A stretch of 64,000 nucleotides of DNA. Origin: DATFNI01 sp963787205. GTDB lineage: Bacteria > Bacteroidota > Rhodothermia > Balneolales > DATFMH01. The notes beneath the pieces were generated by a model. It was not told where the DNA came from and did not search any database. It saw nothing but the letters and a program-made list of their open reading frames with translations. The stretch spans positions 62,001 to 126,000 of the forward strand of contig CAWBCD010000006.1 of assembly GCA_963787205.1 (NCBI GenBank). The letters are read 5' to 3'. The position numbers and the translations under genes are program-made. Shown piece by piece: positions 44,214-53,976 of the stretch (the stretch's first letter is position 1; each line of letters starts with the position of its first letter).

Positions 44214-45170
44214 ATGTTAGGTATTGGTATTGATTTGGGTGGGACCAACATTAAGGGGGCCCTCGTTGATGATAAGAAAGGTATTCTTGAGAAATTTTCC
44301 ATTCTGACAGAGGCTGACAATGGGTGCGACTACGTGCTCGACAGAATAAGTGTTGCGGTGATGCGTGCCGCCGGGTTCTCCGAGAATGAAAAACCGGTTG
44401 GTGTCGGCATCGGATCGCCGGGTATCATATCATGGGATCGTACCACCGTGTCCACCCCGCCGAATTTCCCGGGATGGGACGTCGTAAACCTAAGCAAGGA
44501 AGTAAAGAAACGCACCGGGTTTGACTGTCGCGTCGAAAACGATGCCAACTGTGCTGCACTCGGCTCCTCCCGTTTTGGGGCGGGCAAGAATTTTGAAAGC
44601 TTCGTGATGCTGACACTCGGCACCGGTGTCGGTGGCGGCATCATATACAATCACAAGTTGTTCCGCGGAGATACCGGCGGTGCGGGCGAGCTTGGACACG
44701 TGATTATCAACTATCACGGTCCGGAGTCCAACAGTCCGGCACGGGGCGGTATCGAGGCTTATATCGGGCAGCGCTTCTTGAGCCGCTATGCGGTTGACAT
44801 CCTGCGCCGCCATCCGGACAACCCGCTCTACATGAAATTCAAGAATGAGCCGGAAAAGATGGAGCCGCTCGATCTGTTTAACGCCGCTGAAGCCGGCAAT
44901 GAAGTAGCCATCCAGGTGCTCGAGTCGACCGGTGAGAAGCTTGGCTATGCCATTGTCAACTATGTCCACGTGCTGGATATCCGTAAGATTGTGGTCGGTG
45001 GCGGCGTGTCCAATGCCGGGCACTGGATTTTCGAACCGGCTCACAAAGCGGCCCTGTCGCGTCTCCTCACGCCCTTTCACGACGGTTTCGAGATCGTGCA
45101 TGAACCCCTCGGAAACGATGTGGGTCTGTTAGGAGCGGCATCCCTGGCTTTAGAAGTTATTAACGACTGA
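44214..45170 (+). CDS. ROK family sugar kinase (glucokinase-like)
   Basis: A 318-residue kinase. The phosphate loop is GIGIDLGGTNIKGALVD. ENDANCAALGSSRFGAG carries the catalytic aspartate, and LTLGTGVGGGII and GAGELGHVIIN follow. In most ROK proteins the next segment holds a zinc site (CxCGxxGCxE). Here it reads GPESNSPARGGIEAY, with every cysteine lost and only the preceding His and the Glu kept. Glucose phosphorylation is likely but another hexose is possible. It lies between the FtsB-like and LptD genes on the plus strand. Confidence 0.9.
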   Translation: MLGIGIDLGGTNIKGALVDDKKGILEKFSILTEADNGCDYVLDRISVAVMRAAGFSENEKPVGVGIGSPGIISWDRTTVSTPPNFPGWDVVNLSKEVKKRTGFDCRVENDANCAALGSSRFGAGKNFESFVMLTLGTGVGGGIIYNHKLFRGDTGGAGELGHVIINYHGPESNSPARGGIEAYIGQRFLSRYAVDILRRHPDNPLYMKFKNEPEKMEPLDLFNAAEAGNEVAIQVLESTGEKLGYAIVNYVHVLDIRKIVVGGGVSNAGHWIFEPAHKAALSRLLTPFHDGFEIVHEPLGNDVGLLGAASLALEVIND

Positions 45171-45200
45171 GCATCAGTGTGGCATCTCAAAGGTTCCATA

Positions 45201-47915
45201 ATGCCAAATTTTCGCGCTTTTTTAACTTTCGGGACCTTTGTAATCTTTTTGGGGATTAGCAGTCCCCTGTTTGCCCAGCATACTCCGCCATCCATCTCGG
45301 GAGGACAGCACACCGAGCCGCAGGGCCCGCCGGCGGGCATGATGAACGATACCACGGGGAGTAAAGCACAAAAGGGTGGCGTCAATTTTACAGCCCAGGA
45401 TTCCCTGGTTTTTATATTGGGCAAAAAACGGGAGGCGACCATGTACGGGGCAGCCAAGGTCGATTACCAGGGAGGCAACCTGTCGGCAGGAACTGTTTCT
45501 CTCAATCTCGATCAGCATGTGGTTTCGGCAAAGTCGGCTGCTTCATCCGACACGCTTGCCCAGCCGGTTCTGATACGTGGTTCAGATCGCATTCGCAGCA
45601 AGCAGATCTCTTTCAATTATAAGACGAAGAAAGGCCGGTTTGAGGTTGCCAAGGTAGACGTAGGCCAGGGTATTCTGATCGGTAATACCGTGAAGAACAA
45701 GACGCCGCATGTTGTTTTCATACGCAATGCCATCTATTCTACGTGTAAACTGGATCATCCGCATTTCTACCTGAAGGCGAAGGAGATGAAGGTGGTCAAT
45801 CAGAAGGAGATTTTCTTCAAGGATGCCCGGCTGTACATCCTTGATATCCCATATCCCATCCCGCTACCTTTCGGATATGTACCGGCCAAAATCAGTAAGC
45901 ATCAGTCGGGCTTCCTGGCACCGACTTACGCTTTTCAGCAACAACAGCAGGGTGGTCAGCAGAGAGGATTGGGACTTCAAAATCTTGGATGGTTTCAATA
46001 TTTCAATGATTACCTGACCGGACAGGTGAGTTTAGACATTTACACTTCCGGAAGCTTTGTTGCGAATAGCCAGATAAATTATGCTAAAAGGGACGAGTAC
46101 ACCGGTCACATTGATCTGGGCTATTCCCGTGACCAGGGACTGGAACCCACCGATCCCAATTACGTCAGTCAGATAGAGAAAAAAATCAGCATATCCCATA
46201 ATCAAACACTCTCGCCCTATGCCGGGTTGTCTGCCAGTATCAATTACATAACGAATAATTATTACAAGAAGAACTCATACAATATCGGTCAGAGGGCGCA
46301 GGTCAACACCACATCGTACATCTCCTATCATTACAATCAGCCGGATAATCTATACAATTTTTCTATTTCCGCGAACCAGTCGCAGAACCTGACGACGAAT
46401 TATGCCAGTGTCTCCGGACCGAACATGAATTTTTCGCTGAAAACATTAACCCCTTTTCAGAATGATAACACGGGGAGTGAGAAGACGAAGTGGTATCAGA
46501 CGATTTCGATGCAGTACAGCAACTCATTTCAAAGCAGCTATCAATTTAATCCAATTGCCGGGGACTCCTCCCAGATAAATTGGTTGCAGGCTATTCTTCA
46601 TCCCAGCTTATATCACAAAGCGACGGGTCAGCAACAGCTCTTTAATTTCGGGTTTAAGCAGGATGGCAGCATTTCTCTGCAACTGTTGCCCAACAGTAAC
46701 TTCCACCTGACGGGTGGAGGCAATTTTTCGGAGTTCTGGTATCCCGAGACGATCCGGGAAACGTTCAATCCCGATTCAAACATGGTAGAAACCCATTATG
46801 TGAAGGGATTCACGGCAGCCCACGAGTTTAGTACGTCGCTGTCACTCAATACTCGTCTTTTTGGGATTTGGAACCAGAGGATCGGCAATCTTTATGGTTT
46901 CCGGCACACTATATCGCCAACCATCTCCTTTTCGTACAGCCCGGATTTCAGCAGTCCTTTCTGGGGTATTTACCGTACGGTACAAACCGATACAATGGGT
47001 GATAAAAGCAAGTATGCTATTTACGGCAATAACAGCATCGGCGGTCCTGGTGCCGGTGAGTCCCGAATCCTGAGTTTTTCTGTTTCGAATATCCTGGAGA
47101 CCAAACAGATAAAACGTGACTCCACGGGAGAGAAGAAGGAACGAGTCATTAAGCTGATTGATAACCTGGGTGCGAACCTGAGTTACAATTTCGCCGCCAA
47201 AAGGAACAAGCTTTCTGATCTAAACATGAATATGTCGACCAGTATCATAAATAACATGAATATTCGTGCTTCGGCCCGGTTCAGTTTTTATGCAACGGAC
47301 TCGACGGGAAATATCACAAACCACTACCTGCTGGGAGTTAGTGGAAAACCGTTGCGTATGACTCAGTTCAGTATGGGAATAGGGACCAATTTTCGGGGAG
47401 GAAGAGGAGGTGGATTTGATATGAACGCGCCGGTCTATTATCCGACGCATTACAACCCGCTGAATCAAAGTATCTTCAGCCCTGTGGATCCGTTATTTAA
47501 TGAGAAGCCGCTGGTGCCCTTCAGTGTCCCATGGTCGTTTTCAGTCAATATGTCTTATAGCTGGAGTTACAATCCACGCGGAAAGGCCCGGCAGAGCGGG
47601 ACCATTAATGCCAGCAGCATCACGTTTAGTCCAACTCCTAAATGGCAGGTCAGCACTTCACTTGGTTACGATTTTATCCAGAACAAACTGACGCCATCAC
47701 AATTCAGCGTATCGCGGAATCTGCACTGCTGGAACCTGAACTTCACATTTAATCCCTTCGGAAGTTTCAAATACTACCTGTTCAATCTCACGGTCAACAG
47801 TTCCCAGTTCCAGGCCATCATGCAGAAGCTGCCCGGACTTAATAACCTGCAACAAAGCAACTCGCCAATCAACAATGGTGGTTTTGGTAGTTTCGGAAGC
47901 TTTGGGGGACAGTGA
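45201..47915 (+). CDS. LptD-like outer-membrane LPS assembly protein
   Basis: A 904-residue outer-membrane protein. The ATG at 45201 starts the signal peptide MPNFRAFLTFGTFVIFLGISSPLFAQ; an upstream GTG adds 8 residues. The N-terminal OstA/LptA-like jellyroll (about 60-240) has YGAAKVDYQGGNLSAGTVSLNLDQ and IRSKQISFNYKTKKGRFEVAKVD. It is followed by FLAPTYAFQQQQQGG and then a long beta barrel with repeated aromatic strands, ending SFGSFGGQ. This fits the FCB form of LptD, which places LPS in the outer leaflet with LptE. It is 30 bp downstream of the ROK kinase. Confidence 0.85.
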   Translation: MPNFRAFLTFGTFVIFLGISSPLFAQHTPPSISGGQHTEPQGPPAGMMNDTTGSKAQKGGVNFTAQDSLVFILGKKREATMYGAAKVDYQGGNLSAGTVSLNLDQHVVSAKSAASSDTLAQPVLIRGSDRIRSKQISFNYKTKKGRFEVAKVDVGQGILIGNTVKNKTPHVVFIRNAIYSTCKLDHPHFYLKAKEMKVVNQKEIFFKDARLYILDIPYPIPLPFGYVPAKISKHQSGFLAPTYAFQQQQQGGQQRGLGLQNLGWFQYFNDYLTGQVSLDIYTSGSFVANSQINYAKRDEYTGHIDLGYSRDQGLEPTDPNYVSQIEKKISISHNQTLSPYAGLSASINYITNNYYKKNSYNIGQRAQVNTTSYISYHYNQPDNLYNFSISANQSQNLTTNYASVSGPNMNFSLKTLTPFQNDNTGSEKTKWYQTISMQYSNSFQSSYQFNPIAGDSSQINWLQAILHPSLYHKATGQQQLFNFGFKQDGSISLQLLPNSNFHLTGGGNFSEFWYPETIRETFNPDSNMVETHYVKGFTAAHEFSTSLSLNTRLFGIWNQRIGNLYGFRHTISPTISFSYSPDFSSPFWGIYRTVQTDTMGDKSKYAIYGNNSIGGPGAGESRILSFSVSNILETKQIKRDSTGEKKERVIKLIDNLGANLSYNFAAKRNKLSDLNMNMSTSIINNMNIRASARFSFYATDSTGNITNHYLLGVSGKPLRMTQFSMGIGTNFRGGRGGGFDMNAPVYYPTHYNPLNQSIFSPVDPLFNEKPLVPFSVPWSFSVNMSYSWSYNPRGKARQSGTINASSITFSPTPKWQVSTSLGYDFIQNKLTPSQFSVSRNLHCWNLNFTFNPFGSFKYYLFNLTVNSSQFQAIMQKLPGLNNLQQSNSPINNGGFGSFGSFGGQ

Positions 47916-48228
47916 GCTGATGTGGTTTGATAATATAGTTAAATGTTCCTCTCAGGGGCAGTGGGGAACATCACTGTTTTACCTCACCCCTTGTTCCGTC
48001 GCTGTCACTTCGAGCCGCGTAAATCCGCGACTAATTACTTTACAAATTAATTGGTATCAGCGACGCCTGGACCAGCGTGGTTGGATTTTTACTTAAAAAA
48101 TGAGTTAACTCTTGTAAAACTAATTGCATTTTTGCCGCTAATCTCATACAGTTGTTTATTAGAAGCATACCATGGAATGACATGCTTCAATGATTGATGC
48201 GTACATAAACCTTCTCATCACCTTTTCC
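47916..48228. other. Intergenic region between lptD and the molybdenum hydroxylase cluster
   Basis: About 310 bases. A possible stem-loop ATGTTCC (47943-47949) with GGAACAT (47965-47971) lies soon after the lptD stop, without a clear T tract. The rest has no recognised gene; some CTTCGAGCC/GCGACG-rich text at 47998-48070 looks like a decayed dispersed repeat. Confidence 0.4.
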
Positions 48229-48372
48229 GTGGCTTCTTTAGTTCGCAATATCAATGATAAAACCTACCTGTCAGATATTGCTGCGACCAGGCGAGATTTC
48301 ATGAGTTTTTCAGAGATCTTAACAACAGTCTGTACTTCGAATTCAACTAACTCAAAAGTCGGGATATCATGA
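48229..48372 (+). pseudogene. Collapsed remnant of an iorA-type 2Fe-2S subunit gene
   Basis: The reading frame VASLVRNINDKTY matches the start MASLNLNINDKTY of the intact 2Fe-2S subunit at 50670. The end TNSKVGIS with TGA overlapping the next ATG matches NAKSGKS and the same ATGA overlap of the copy at 53500. The middle, about 350 bp with all eight cluster cysteines, is missing. The frame is still open through the join, so this looks like internal deletion plus decay, leaving the first large-subunit gene without its own partner. Confidence 0.78.
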
Positions 48373-50546
48373 GTTCCAAACTATTAGACCAACCTATCAG
48401 CCGACGTGAATTCTTCAAACTTTCCGGCACGACTGGTGCCGTACTCGCACTTGGGTATCTGTTTCCTTTTGGGAGCAAAGATCCAGTACTCAAAAATTTG
48501 AGCGAAAAATCTGTTTTTACGGGTGATTTAACTCCTTTCGTAATCATTGACAGCTCGGGTTCGATCACCTTAATGCTGAGCAAGCCGGAAATGGGTCAGG
48601 GAACCTACGAGTCCATGCCTGTACTCATCGCAGAAGAACTGGGGGTTACGCTGGATCAGGTCACCATCAAACCGGCGCTTGCCAGCCGGGAAAAATATGG
48701 TCCGATGTATGTTCACGGAAGCCAAAGTGTCCGGACCATGTGGATGAAACTCAGAAAAGTTGGGGCCTCAGCCCGCGAAATGCTTACCCAAGCCGCTGCT
48801 CAAACCTGGAAGGTGCCGGTCAGCGAGTGTTATGCTAAAGACGGCAGAATCTATCATAAAGCTTCCAATAAAAGTGCTGGATACGGTGAACTGATTGAGA
48901 CAGCCAGCAAACTCAGTGTTCCGCAGAATCCAAAGTTGAAAGATCCCAAAGATTTCAGGCTGATCGGGAAATCACTGCAAAGACCGGATATCCCCATGAA
49001 GGTCGATGGAGTAGCGGAATTTGGTCTCGATTCGAAAATTCCCGGAATGCTGTATGCCTCCGTGGAACATTGCCCGGTCTTTCTCGGCAAAGTGAAATCA
49101 TTTGATGATACGGCGGCCAAAGCCGTGAATGGTGTAAAACACGTTCTTGCATCGGAGAGAATGATGAACCGTCAGACCTTGTATGGAGTTGCTGTTGTGG
49201 CAGATAATTACTATGCCGCGCTGCAAGGCAGGAAAGCTCTTCATGTCGACTGGGATTACGGAAGAAACGCTAATGCCAATACGGACGATTTATTTGCCCA
49301 TTACCGTGATCTGTCGCAAACAGACGGTGAGATCGTCAAACAACTGGGTGATTTTGAAAGTGCCTTTGAAAAGGCCGCAAAAAAACAGGAAGCGTTGTAC
49401 GAGACTCCCTTCGCTTCTCATGCACCCCTGGAACCGCAGAACGCGGTTGCCTATGTACACGGCAACAAATGTGAAATATGGGCGGCCACCCAGGAACCGG
49501 ATGGAGCGCAGGAAACAGTCGCCAGATACCTGAATATCCCGGTTGATAACGTAACAGTGCATTTTACATTTATGGGTGGTGCCTTTGGGCGGCGGAATAT
49601 TCATGATCCGATAATGGAAGCGGTTTTTATTTCAAAAAAAGTCGGTACCCCCGTTAAGTTGATATGGACACGGGAAGATGATATGCGGCAGGGTCCCTTC
49701 CGCCAGGCGATGGTAAACCGGCTAAAAGGTGGAGTGGACGAGTCCGGCCGGCTCGTTGCATTTCAGCATAAGATTGTCACCCCGTCGATCTCTCACAGCC
49801 AGTTTGGGGATCCCGCAACACCGGGCAAACCGGACCGCGGGGCCTTTGAGAGTATCGAAAACAGCGCGTACGAGATCCCGAATCTGAAACTGAACAACAT
49901 CTATGCGGATGCGCCAGTTGGTATAAGCTGGTGGCGGTCCGTATACGCTTCTACCAACTGTTTTGCGCAGGAAAGTTTCATCGATGAAATGGCTCATGCC
50001 GCGGGAAAAGACCCGCTTCAATTCCGGGTTGATATGATCCACAAGAACACCAGGATCAAAAACCTGTATGAATTCCTAAGGGATAAAAGCGGCTGGGATA
50101 AATCGCTTCCCGACGGCTGGGGCAAAGGCGTGGCTGTCGTGGAATACGGAGCAGGAAGAGCCGGTCACGTGGTGTATGTATCCAAGAAAGGAGCCGGTGT
50201 AAAAATCGAACGAATCGTATCTGCCATTGACTGCGGTATTGTGGTCAATCCGGATAACGTCAAGGCTCAAGTGGAAGGATCTGTCGTGATGGCTATGACA
50301 GCTGCTCTCAAGGATGAGATTACAATCCGGAACGGAAGGGTTGCAGAGTCCAATTTCGACACCTACCGGATGGTGCGAATCAATGAGACACCACCGATCG
50401 AAGTCCATATCGTGCCCAGCAATATCGATCCCGATGGTGCCGGTGAACCTGCTCTGCCGCCACTGGCACCGGCACTCTGCAATGCGATATTCGCTGCAAC
50501 CGGCAAACGGATACGCAAACTCCCATTTAACATAAAAAAGGTGTAA
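48369..50546 (+). CDS. Tat-exported molybdenum hydroxylase large subunit (IorB-like), copy 1
   Basis: A 725-residue xanthine-oxidase-family molybdopterin-binding subunit of the isoquinoline 1-oxidoreductase/aldehyde-dehydrogenase type. A Tat signal is present (SRREFFKLSGTTGAVLAL), so it acts in the periplasm. Cofactor regions are KPEMGQGTYESMP, FMGGAFGRR, WWRSVYASTNCFAQESF and the active-site glutamate in GAGEPALPPLAPAL. It hydroxylates a heterocycle or aldehyde using water oxygen and passes electrons to a 2Fe-2S subunit. Its own small-subunit gene is a remnant, so it must share IorA from copies 2 or 3. About as similar to copy 3 as copy 2 is, by eye. Confidence 0.9.
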   Translation: MSSKLLDQPISRREFFKLSGTTGAVLALGYLFPFGSKDPVLKNLSEKSVFTGDLTPFVIIDSSGSITLMLSKPEMGQGTYESMPVLIAEELGVTLDQVTIKPALASREKYGPMYVHGSQSVRTMWMKLRKVGASAREMLTQAAAQTWKVPVSECYAKDGRIYHKASNKSAGYGELIETASKLSVPQNPKLKDPKDFRLIGKSLQRPDIPMKVDGVAEFGLDSKIPGMLYASVEHCPVFLGKVKSFDDTAAKAVNGVKHVLASERMMNRQTLYGVAVVADNYYAALQGRKALHVDWDYGRNANANTDDLFAHYRDLSQTDGEIVKQLGDFESAFEKAAKKQEALYETPFASHAPLEPQNAVAYVHGNKCEIWAATQEPDGAQETVARYLNIPVDNVTVHFTFMGGAFGRRNIHDPIMEAVFISKKVGTPVKLIWTREDDMRQGPFRQAMVNRLKGGVDESGRLVAFQHKIVTPSISHSQFGDPATPGKPDRGAFESIENSAYEIPNLKLNNIYADAPVGISWWRSVYASTNCFAQESFIDEMAHAAGKDPLQFRVDMIHKNTRIKNLYEFLRDKSGWDKSLPDGWGKGVAVVEYGAGRAGHVVYVSKKGAGVKIERIVSAIDCGIVVNPDNVKAQVEGSVVMAMTAALKDEITIRNGRVAESNFDTYRMVRINETPPIEVHIVPSNIDPDGAGEPALPPLAPALCNAIFAATGKRIRKLPFNIKKV

Positions 50547-50669
50547 AAATGGTTGTTGGAAAGACAGACAACTTGCGGCCGGTCACATATTACTATAGTT
50601 ATCTGATTACAGGAAACTTTTTTAGTACTTTAACACTTCGGCATTTTAACATTTAAACATCCTATTCCC

Positions 50670-51146
50670 ATGGCTTCTTTAAACCTGAACATTAATGACA
50701 AGACCTATAAGGTAGATGTGGATCCGCAAACACCCCTTTTATGGGTGATACGTGATCATGCAGGATTAACCGGAACAAAATTTGGTTGTGGTATATCTCA
50801 ATGTGGAGCGTGTACGGTTCACATGGATGGCAACCCGATTAGGTCGTGTATCACCCCGGTATCTACGGCCGTTGGTCGCAAAATAACTACAATTGAAGGG
50901 ATTTCTCCGGATGGAAGTCATCCGATACAAAAGGCCTGGATCCAGCATCAGGTACCCCAATGTGGGTATTGCCATTCGGGACAGATAATGTCGGCCGTGG
51001 CCTTGTTGAACGAAAATCCGGATCCTACCGATGAGGATATCGATTCTGCCATGGAGGGTAATATCTGCCGTTGCGGTACTTATAACCGGATACGGGAAGC
51101 CATACACACAGCGGCAAAAATGAACGCTAATTCCGGTCGATCATGA
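50670..51146 (+). CDS. 2Fe-2S subunit of molybdenum hydroxylase (IorA-like), copy 1
   Basis: A 158-residue electron-transfer subunit with two 2Fe-2S clusters. The plant-ferredoxin-type set is C40, C45, C48 and C60 (GCGISQCGACTVHMDG). The C-terminal four-helix set is C98, C101, C133 and C135 (QCGYCHSGQIM, NICRCGTY). No signal peptide: it is expected to be carried through the Tat system with the folded large subunit. Its stop overlaps the start of the large subunit by 4 bp. The 124 bases before it hold no other gene. Confidence 0.94.
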   Translation: MASLNLNINDKTYKVDVDPQTPLLWVIRDHAGLTGTKFGCGISQCGACTVHMDGNPIRSCITPVSTAVGRKITTIEGISPDGSHPIQKAWIQHQVPQCGYCHSGQIMSAVALLNENPDPTDEDIDSAMEGNICRCGTYNRIREAIHTAAKMNANSGRS

Positions 51147-53287
51147 AAATTAAAGAAGCAGAAAAAACGATTAGCCGCCGTGAATTTTTCAAACTTACCG
51201 GCGCAACGGGTGCCGCTCTGGTCCTGGGTTATATTTTCCCGTTTGGCAGCAAGGCTGCCGTTCTTAAGAACCTGAGTGATACATCGGTTTTCACAGCCGA
51301 TCTGACACCATTTGTTATTATAGATAGTTCCGGAACCATTACCCTCATGCTGCATAAACCGGAAATGGGTCAGGGTACCTATCAATCTATGCCGGTCATT
51401 ATGGCAGAGGAACTGGATGTGACACTGGATCAGGTTACCATTAAACCGGCACTGGCCGACCGCAAGAAATACGGCAGTATGAGCGTAGGTGGAAGCTACA
51501 GCGTACGGGGTTCCTATATGAAACTGAGGAATGTTGGTGCGGCAGCCAGGACGATGCTCATCACAGCGGCTTCACAAAAATGGAATGTGCCATCAAAAGA
51601 ATGTTATGCCAAAGAGGGAAGAATCTATCATAAGGCTTCTAATAAAAGTGCCGGCTATGGTGAACTGATTGAGGCAGCCAGCAAACTAAGCGTACCGAAG
51701 AATCCACCGCTCAAAGATCCCAAAGATTTTCAGTTAATCGGCAAATCCATTCAACGACCCGATATCCCTTTAAAAGTGACAGGAAAAGCCGAATTTGGGC
51801 TGGATACCAAAATACCGGGCATGTTATATGCATCAGTCGAGCATTGTCCTGTTTATTTAGGGAAAGTAAAGGGATTCGATGATACGGCCGCCAAAGCGGT
51901 ACCGGGAGTGAAATCCGTCCTGATCTCAGAAAGGCACTTTAGCGGCAACGTGTTATATGGAGTAGCCGTTGTGGCCGATTCTTATTATGCCGCGTTACAG
52001 GGAAGAAGAGCATTGAAAATTACCTGGGATGAGGGCAAAAATGCCGGTGCAAACAGCACGGAATTATATGCCCGTCTTCGCAAATTGGCTGATACCGAAG
52101 GTACTGTGGAGAAACAGCAGGGTGATTTTGAAGGGACATATAATAAATCGGCAAAAAAATTGAATGCGTTGTACGAACTCCCTTTTGCTGCTCATGCACC
52201 GATGGAACCGCAGAACGCACTGGCCAATGTTCAGGGGAATAAGTGCGAGATCTGGGCTCCGACACAGGTGCCGGGCGGAGCACAGCGGGAGATAGCTAAT
52301 CTTTTGAATATCCCGCTTGATAACGTAACGCTTCATTTTACGTTCATGGGGGGTGCATTCGGCAGACGGCTAGTTCCGGATCCTATAACCGAAGCCGTTT
52401 ATCTTTCAAAAAAAGTCGGTGCGCCGATTAAGCTGATATGGACACGTGAGGACGACATGACCCAGGGACCGTTCCGGCCGGGTACCGTTAGTAGTCTGAA
52501 AGGTGGCCTTGACGAATCCGGAAAGCTGGTGGCTTTTCAACATAAAGTGGTGGCACCTTGTTGGCGTAAAAATGACCGTGGTGTTGTGGAGGGTATAGCG
52601 GAAAGCCCGTATGAAATACCCAATATTAAAGTGAATAACATTTACGCCGAGTCTCCCGTAGGTCTCGGTGCATGGCGATCGGTTTATTCCAGCACCACCT
52701 GTTTTGCCCAGGAGGGTTTTATCGATGAATTAGCTCATGCTGCCGGAAAGGATCCCCTTCAGTTCCGGCTGGATTTGATCCATGAGAACAAACGCATGAA
52801 GAACTTGTATGAATTCCTGCGTGATAAGAGCGGATGGAATAAACCATTGCCCAAAGGATGGGGCAAAGGTGTGGCCGCCATAGAATTTTTTGCAGGCAGG
52901 GCGGGTCATGTTGTATTTGTATCCAAAAGAGGGGCAGGAGTTAAAATCGAACGCATCATCTCGGCCATCGACTGTGGATTGGCTGTGAATCCTGATAATG
53001 TCAAAAACCAGGTAGAAGGAGCGGTGGTAATGGCTCTGACGGCTGCTATGAAAAATGAGATAACCATCAATAATGGCAGGGTGATGCAATCAAATTTTGA
53101 CACGTATCGGATGATGCGCATCAACGAAATACCGCCGATTGAGGTATACATCGTTCCCAGTCCGGAAAAACCCGACGGAGTTGGTGAGCCGGGTCTCCCC
53201 GCTTTGGCGCCGGCACTCGGAAATGCCATCTTCGATGCCACGGGCAAGCGAGTGCGTACACTGCCTCTGAATATTAACAAAGTGTAA
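51143..53287 (+). CDS. Tat-exported molybdenum hydroxylase large subunit (IorB-like), copy 2
   Basis: A 714-residue paralogue of copies 1 and 3. The Tat motif is SRREFFKLTGATGAALVLG. The same active-site blocks are present: FMGGAFGRRLVPDPITEAVYLSKK, AWRSVYSSTTCFAQEGF and GVGEPGLPALAPALGNAIFDATG. It is 11 residues shorter, mainly because the loop that reads PSISHSQFGDPATPGKPDRG in copy 1 is cut to PCWRKNDRG. That loop lies near the substrate channel in the family, so specificity may differ. It overlaps its IorA partner by 4 bp. Confidence 0.9.
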   Translation: MKIKEAEKTISRREFFKLTGATGAALVLGYIFPFGSKAAVLKNLSDTSVFTADLTPFVIIDSSGTITLMLHKPEMGQGTYQSMPVIMAEELDVTLDQVTIKPALADRKKYGSMSVGGSYSVRGSYMKLRNVGAAARTMLITAASQKWNVPSKECYAKEGRIYHKASNKSAGYGELIEAASKLSVPKNPPLKDPKDFQLIGKSIQRPDIPLKVTGKAEFGLDTKIPGMLYASVEHCPVYLGKVKGFDDTAAKAVPGVKSVLISERHFSGNVLYGVAVVADSYYAALQGRRALKITWDEGKNAGANSTELYARLRKLADTEGTVEKQQGDFEGTYNKSAKKLNALYELPFAAHAPMEPQNALANVQGNKCEIWAPTQVPGGAQREIANLLNIPLDNVTLHFTFMGGAFGRRLVPDPITEAVYLSKKVGAPIKLIWTREDDMTQGPFRPGTVSSLKGGLDESGKLVAFQHKVVAPCWRKNDRGVVEGIAESPYEIPNIKVNNIYAESPVGLGAWRSVYSSTTCFAQEGFIDELAHAAGKDPLQFRLDLIHENKRMKNLYEFLRDKSGWNKPLPKGWGKGVAAIEFFAGRAGHVVFVSKRGAGVKIERIISAIDCGLAVNPDNVKNQVEGAVVMALTAAMKNEITINNGRVMQSNFDTYRMMRINEIPPIEVYIVPSPEKPDGVGEPGLPALAPALGNAIFDATGKRVRTLPLNINKV

Positions 53288-53293
53288 ATATAC

Positions 53294-53329
53294 ATCAACC
53301 TGTCAGGGATCGGACTCTGACAGGTTGAT
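53294..53329. terminator. Perfect 13-bp stem-loop after large-subunit copy 2
   Basis: ATCAACCTGTCAG (53294-53306) pairs exactly with CTGACAGGTTGAT (53317-53329) around a 10-base loop, 6 bp after the stop codon. No T tract follows, so it may protect the transcript end or partly attenuate reading into the next unit rather than act as a classical terminator. Confidence 0.6.
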
Positions 53330-53499
53330 AAATGAGAAGTTTCCGACAATCTCTACAAATATTAAACGCTTCATCAGGATACAAAAAGTAAATTGCATCT
53401 CTTATTTTAGTGTCATACTGTTGAATATCAGAAGGATTTGAGGGAAGTGCTCTTCTTCAAAACTTGATACCCTCCTAAACACCTAACTATACTATTCCT

Positions 53500-53976
53500 A
53501 TGGCTTCATTAGATCTGAATATCAATAATAAGACCTATACAGTGGATGTGGACCCTCAAATGCCACTGATATGGGTAATACGAGACTATGTAGGATTGAC
53601 CGGAACCAAATTCGGGTGTGGGATCGCCCAGTGTGGTTCTTGTACCATTCATGTTGATGGCAATCCAGTACGCTCATGTGTCTTCCCGGCTTCAGGGGCT
53701 GTCGGTCGAAAAATCACAACGATTGAGGGAATCTCATCCGACAGAAGTCATCCGGTTCAGAAAGCATGGGTAGAGCTCCAGGTTCCTCAATGCGGCTACT
53801 GTCATTCAGGACAAATTATGACAGCCGTCGCACTGCTCAATGATAATCCGGAACCCACCGATGAGGACATCGATACAGCGATGCAGGGTATACTGTGCCG
53901 TTGTGGTACGTATCCACGCATTCGCGAGGCCATCCACAATGCTGCTAAAATGAACGCTAAATCCGGGAAATCATGA
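53500..53976 (+). CDS. 2Fe-2S subunit of molybdenum hydroxylase (IorA-like), copy 2
   Basis: A 158-residue paralogue of the copy at 50670, the same length with all eight cluster cysteines conserved (GCGIAQCGSCTIHVDG, QCGYCHSGQIM, ILCRCGTY). It starts MASLDLNINNKTYTVDVDPQ. The 4-bp ATGA overlap with the next large subunit is repeated, which indicates that whole iorA-iorB units were duplicated in tandem. About 210 bases separate it from copy 2 of the large subunit, including the stem-loop at 53294. Confidence 0.94.
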   Translation: MASLDLNINNKTYTVDVDPQMPLIWVIRDYVGLTGTKFGCGIAQCGSCTIHVDGNPVRSCVFPASGAVGRKITTIEGISSDRSHPVQKAWVELQVPQCGYCHSGQIMTAVALLNDNPEPTDEDIDTAMQGILCRCGTYPRIREAIHNAAKMNAKSGKS

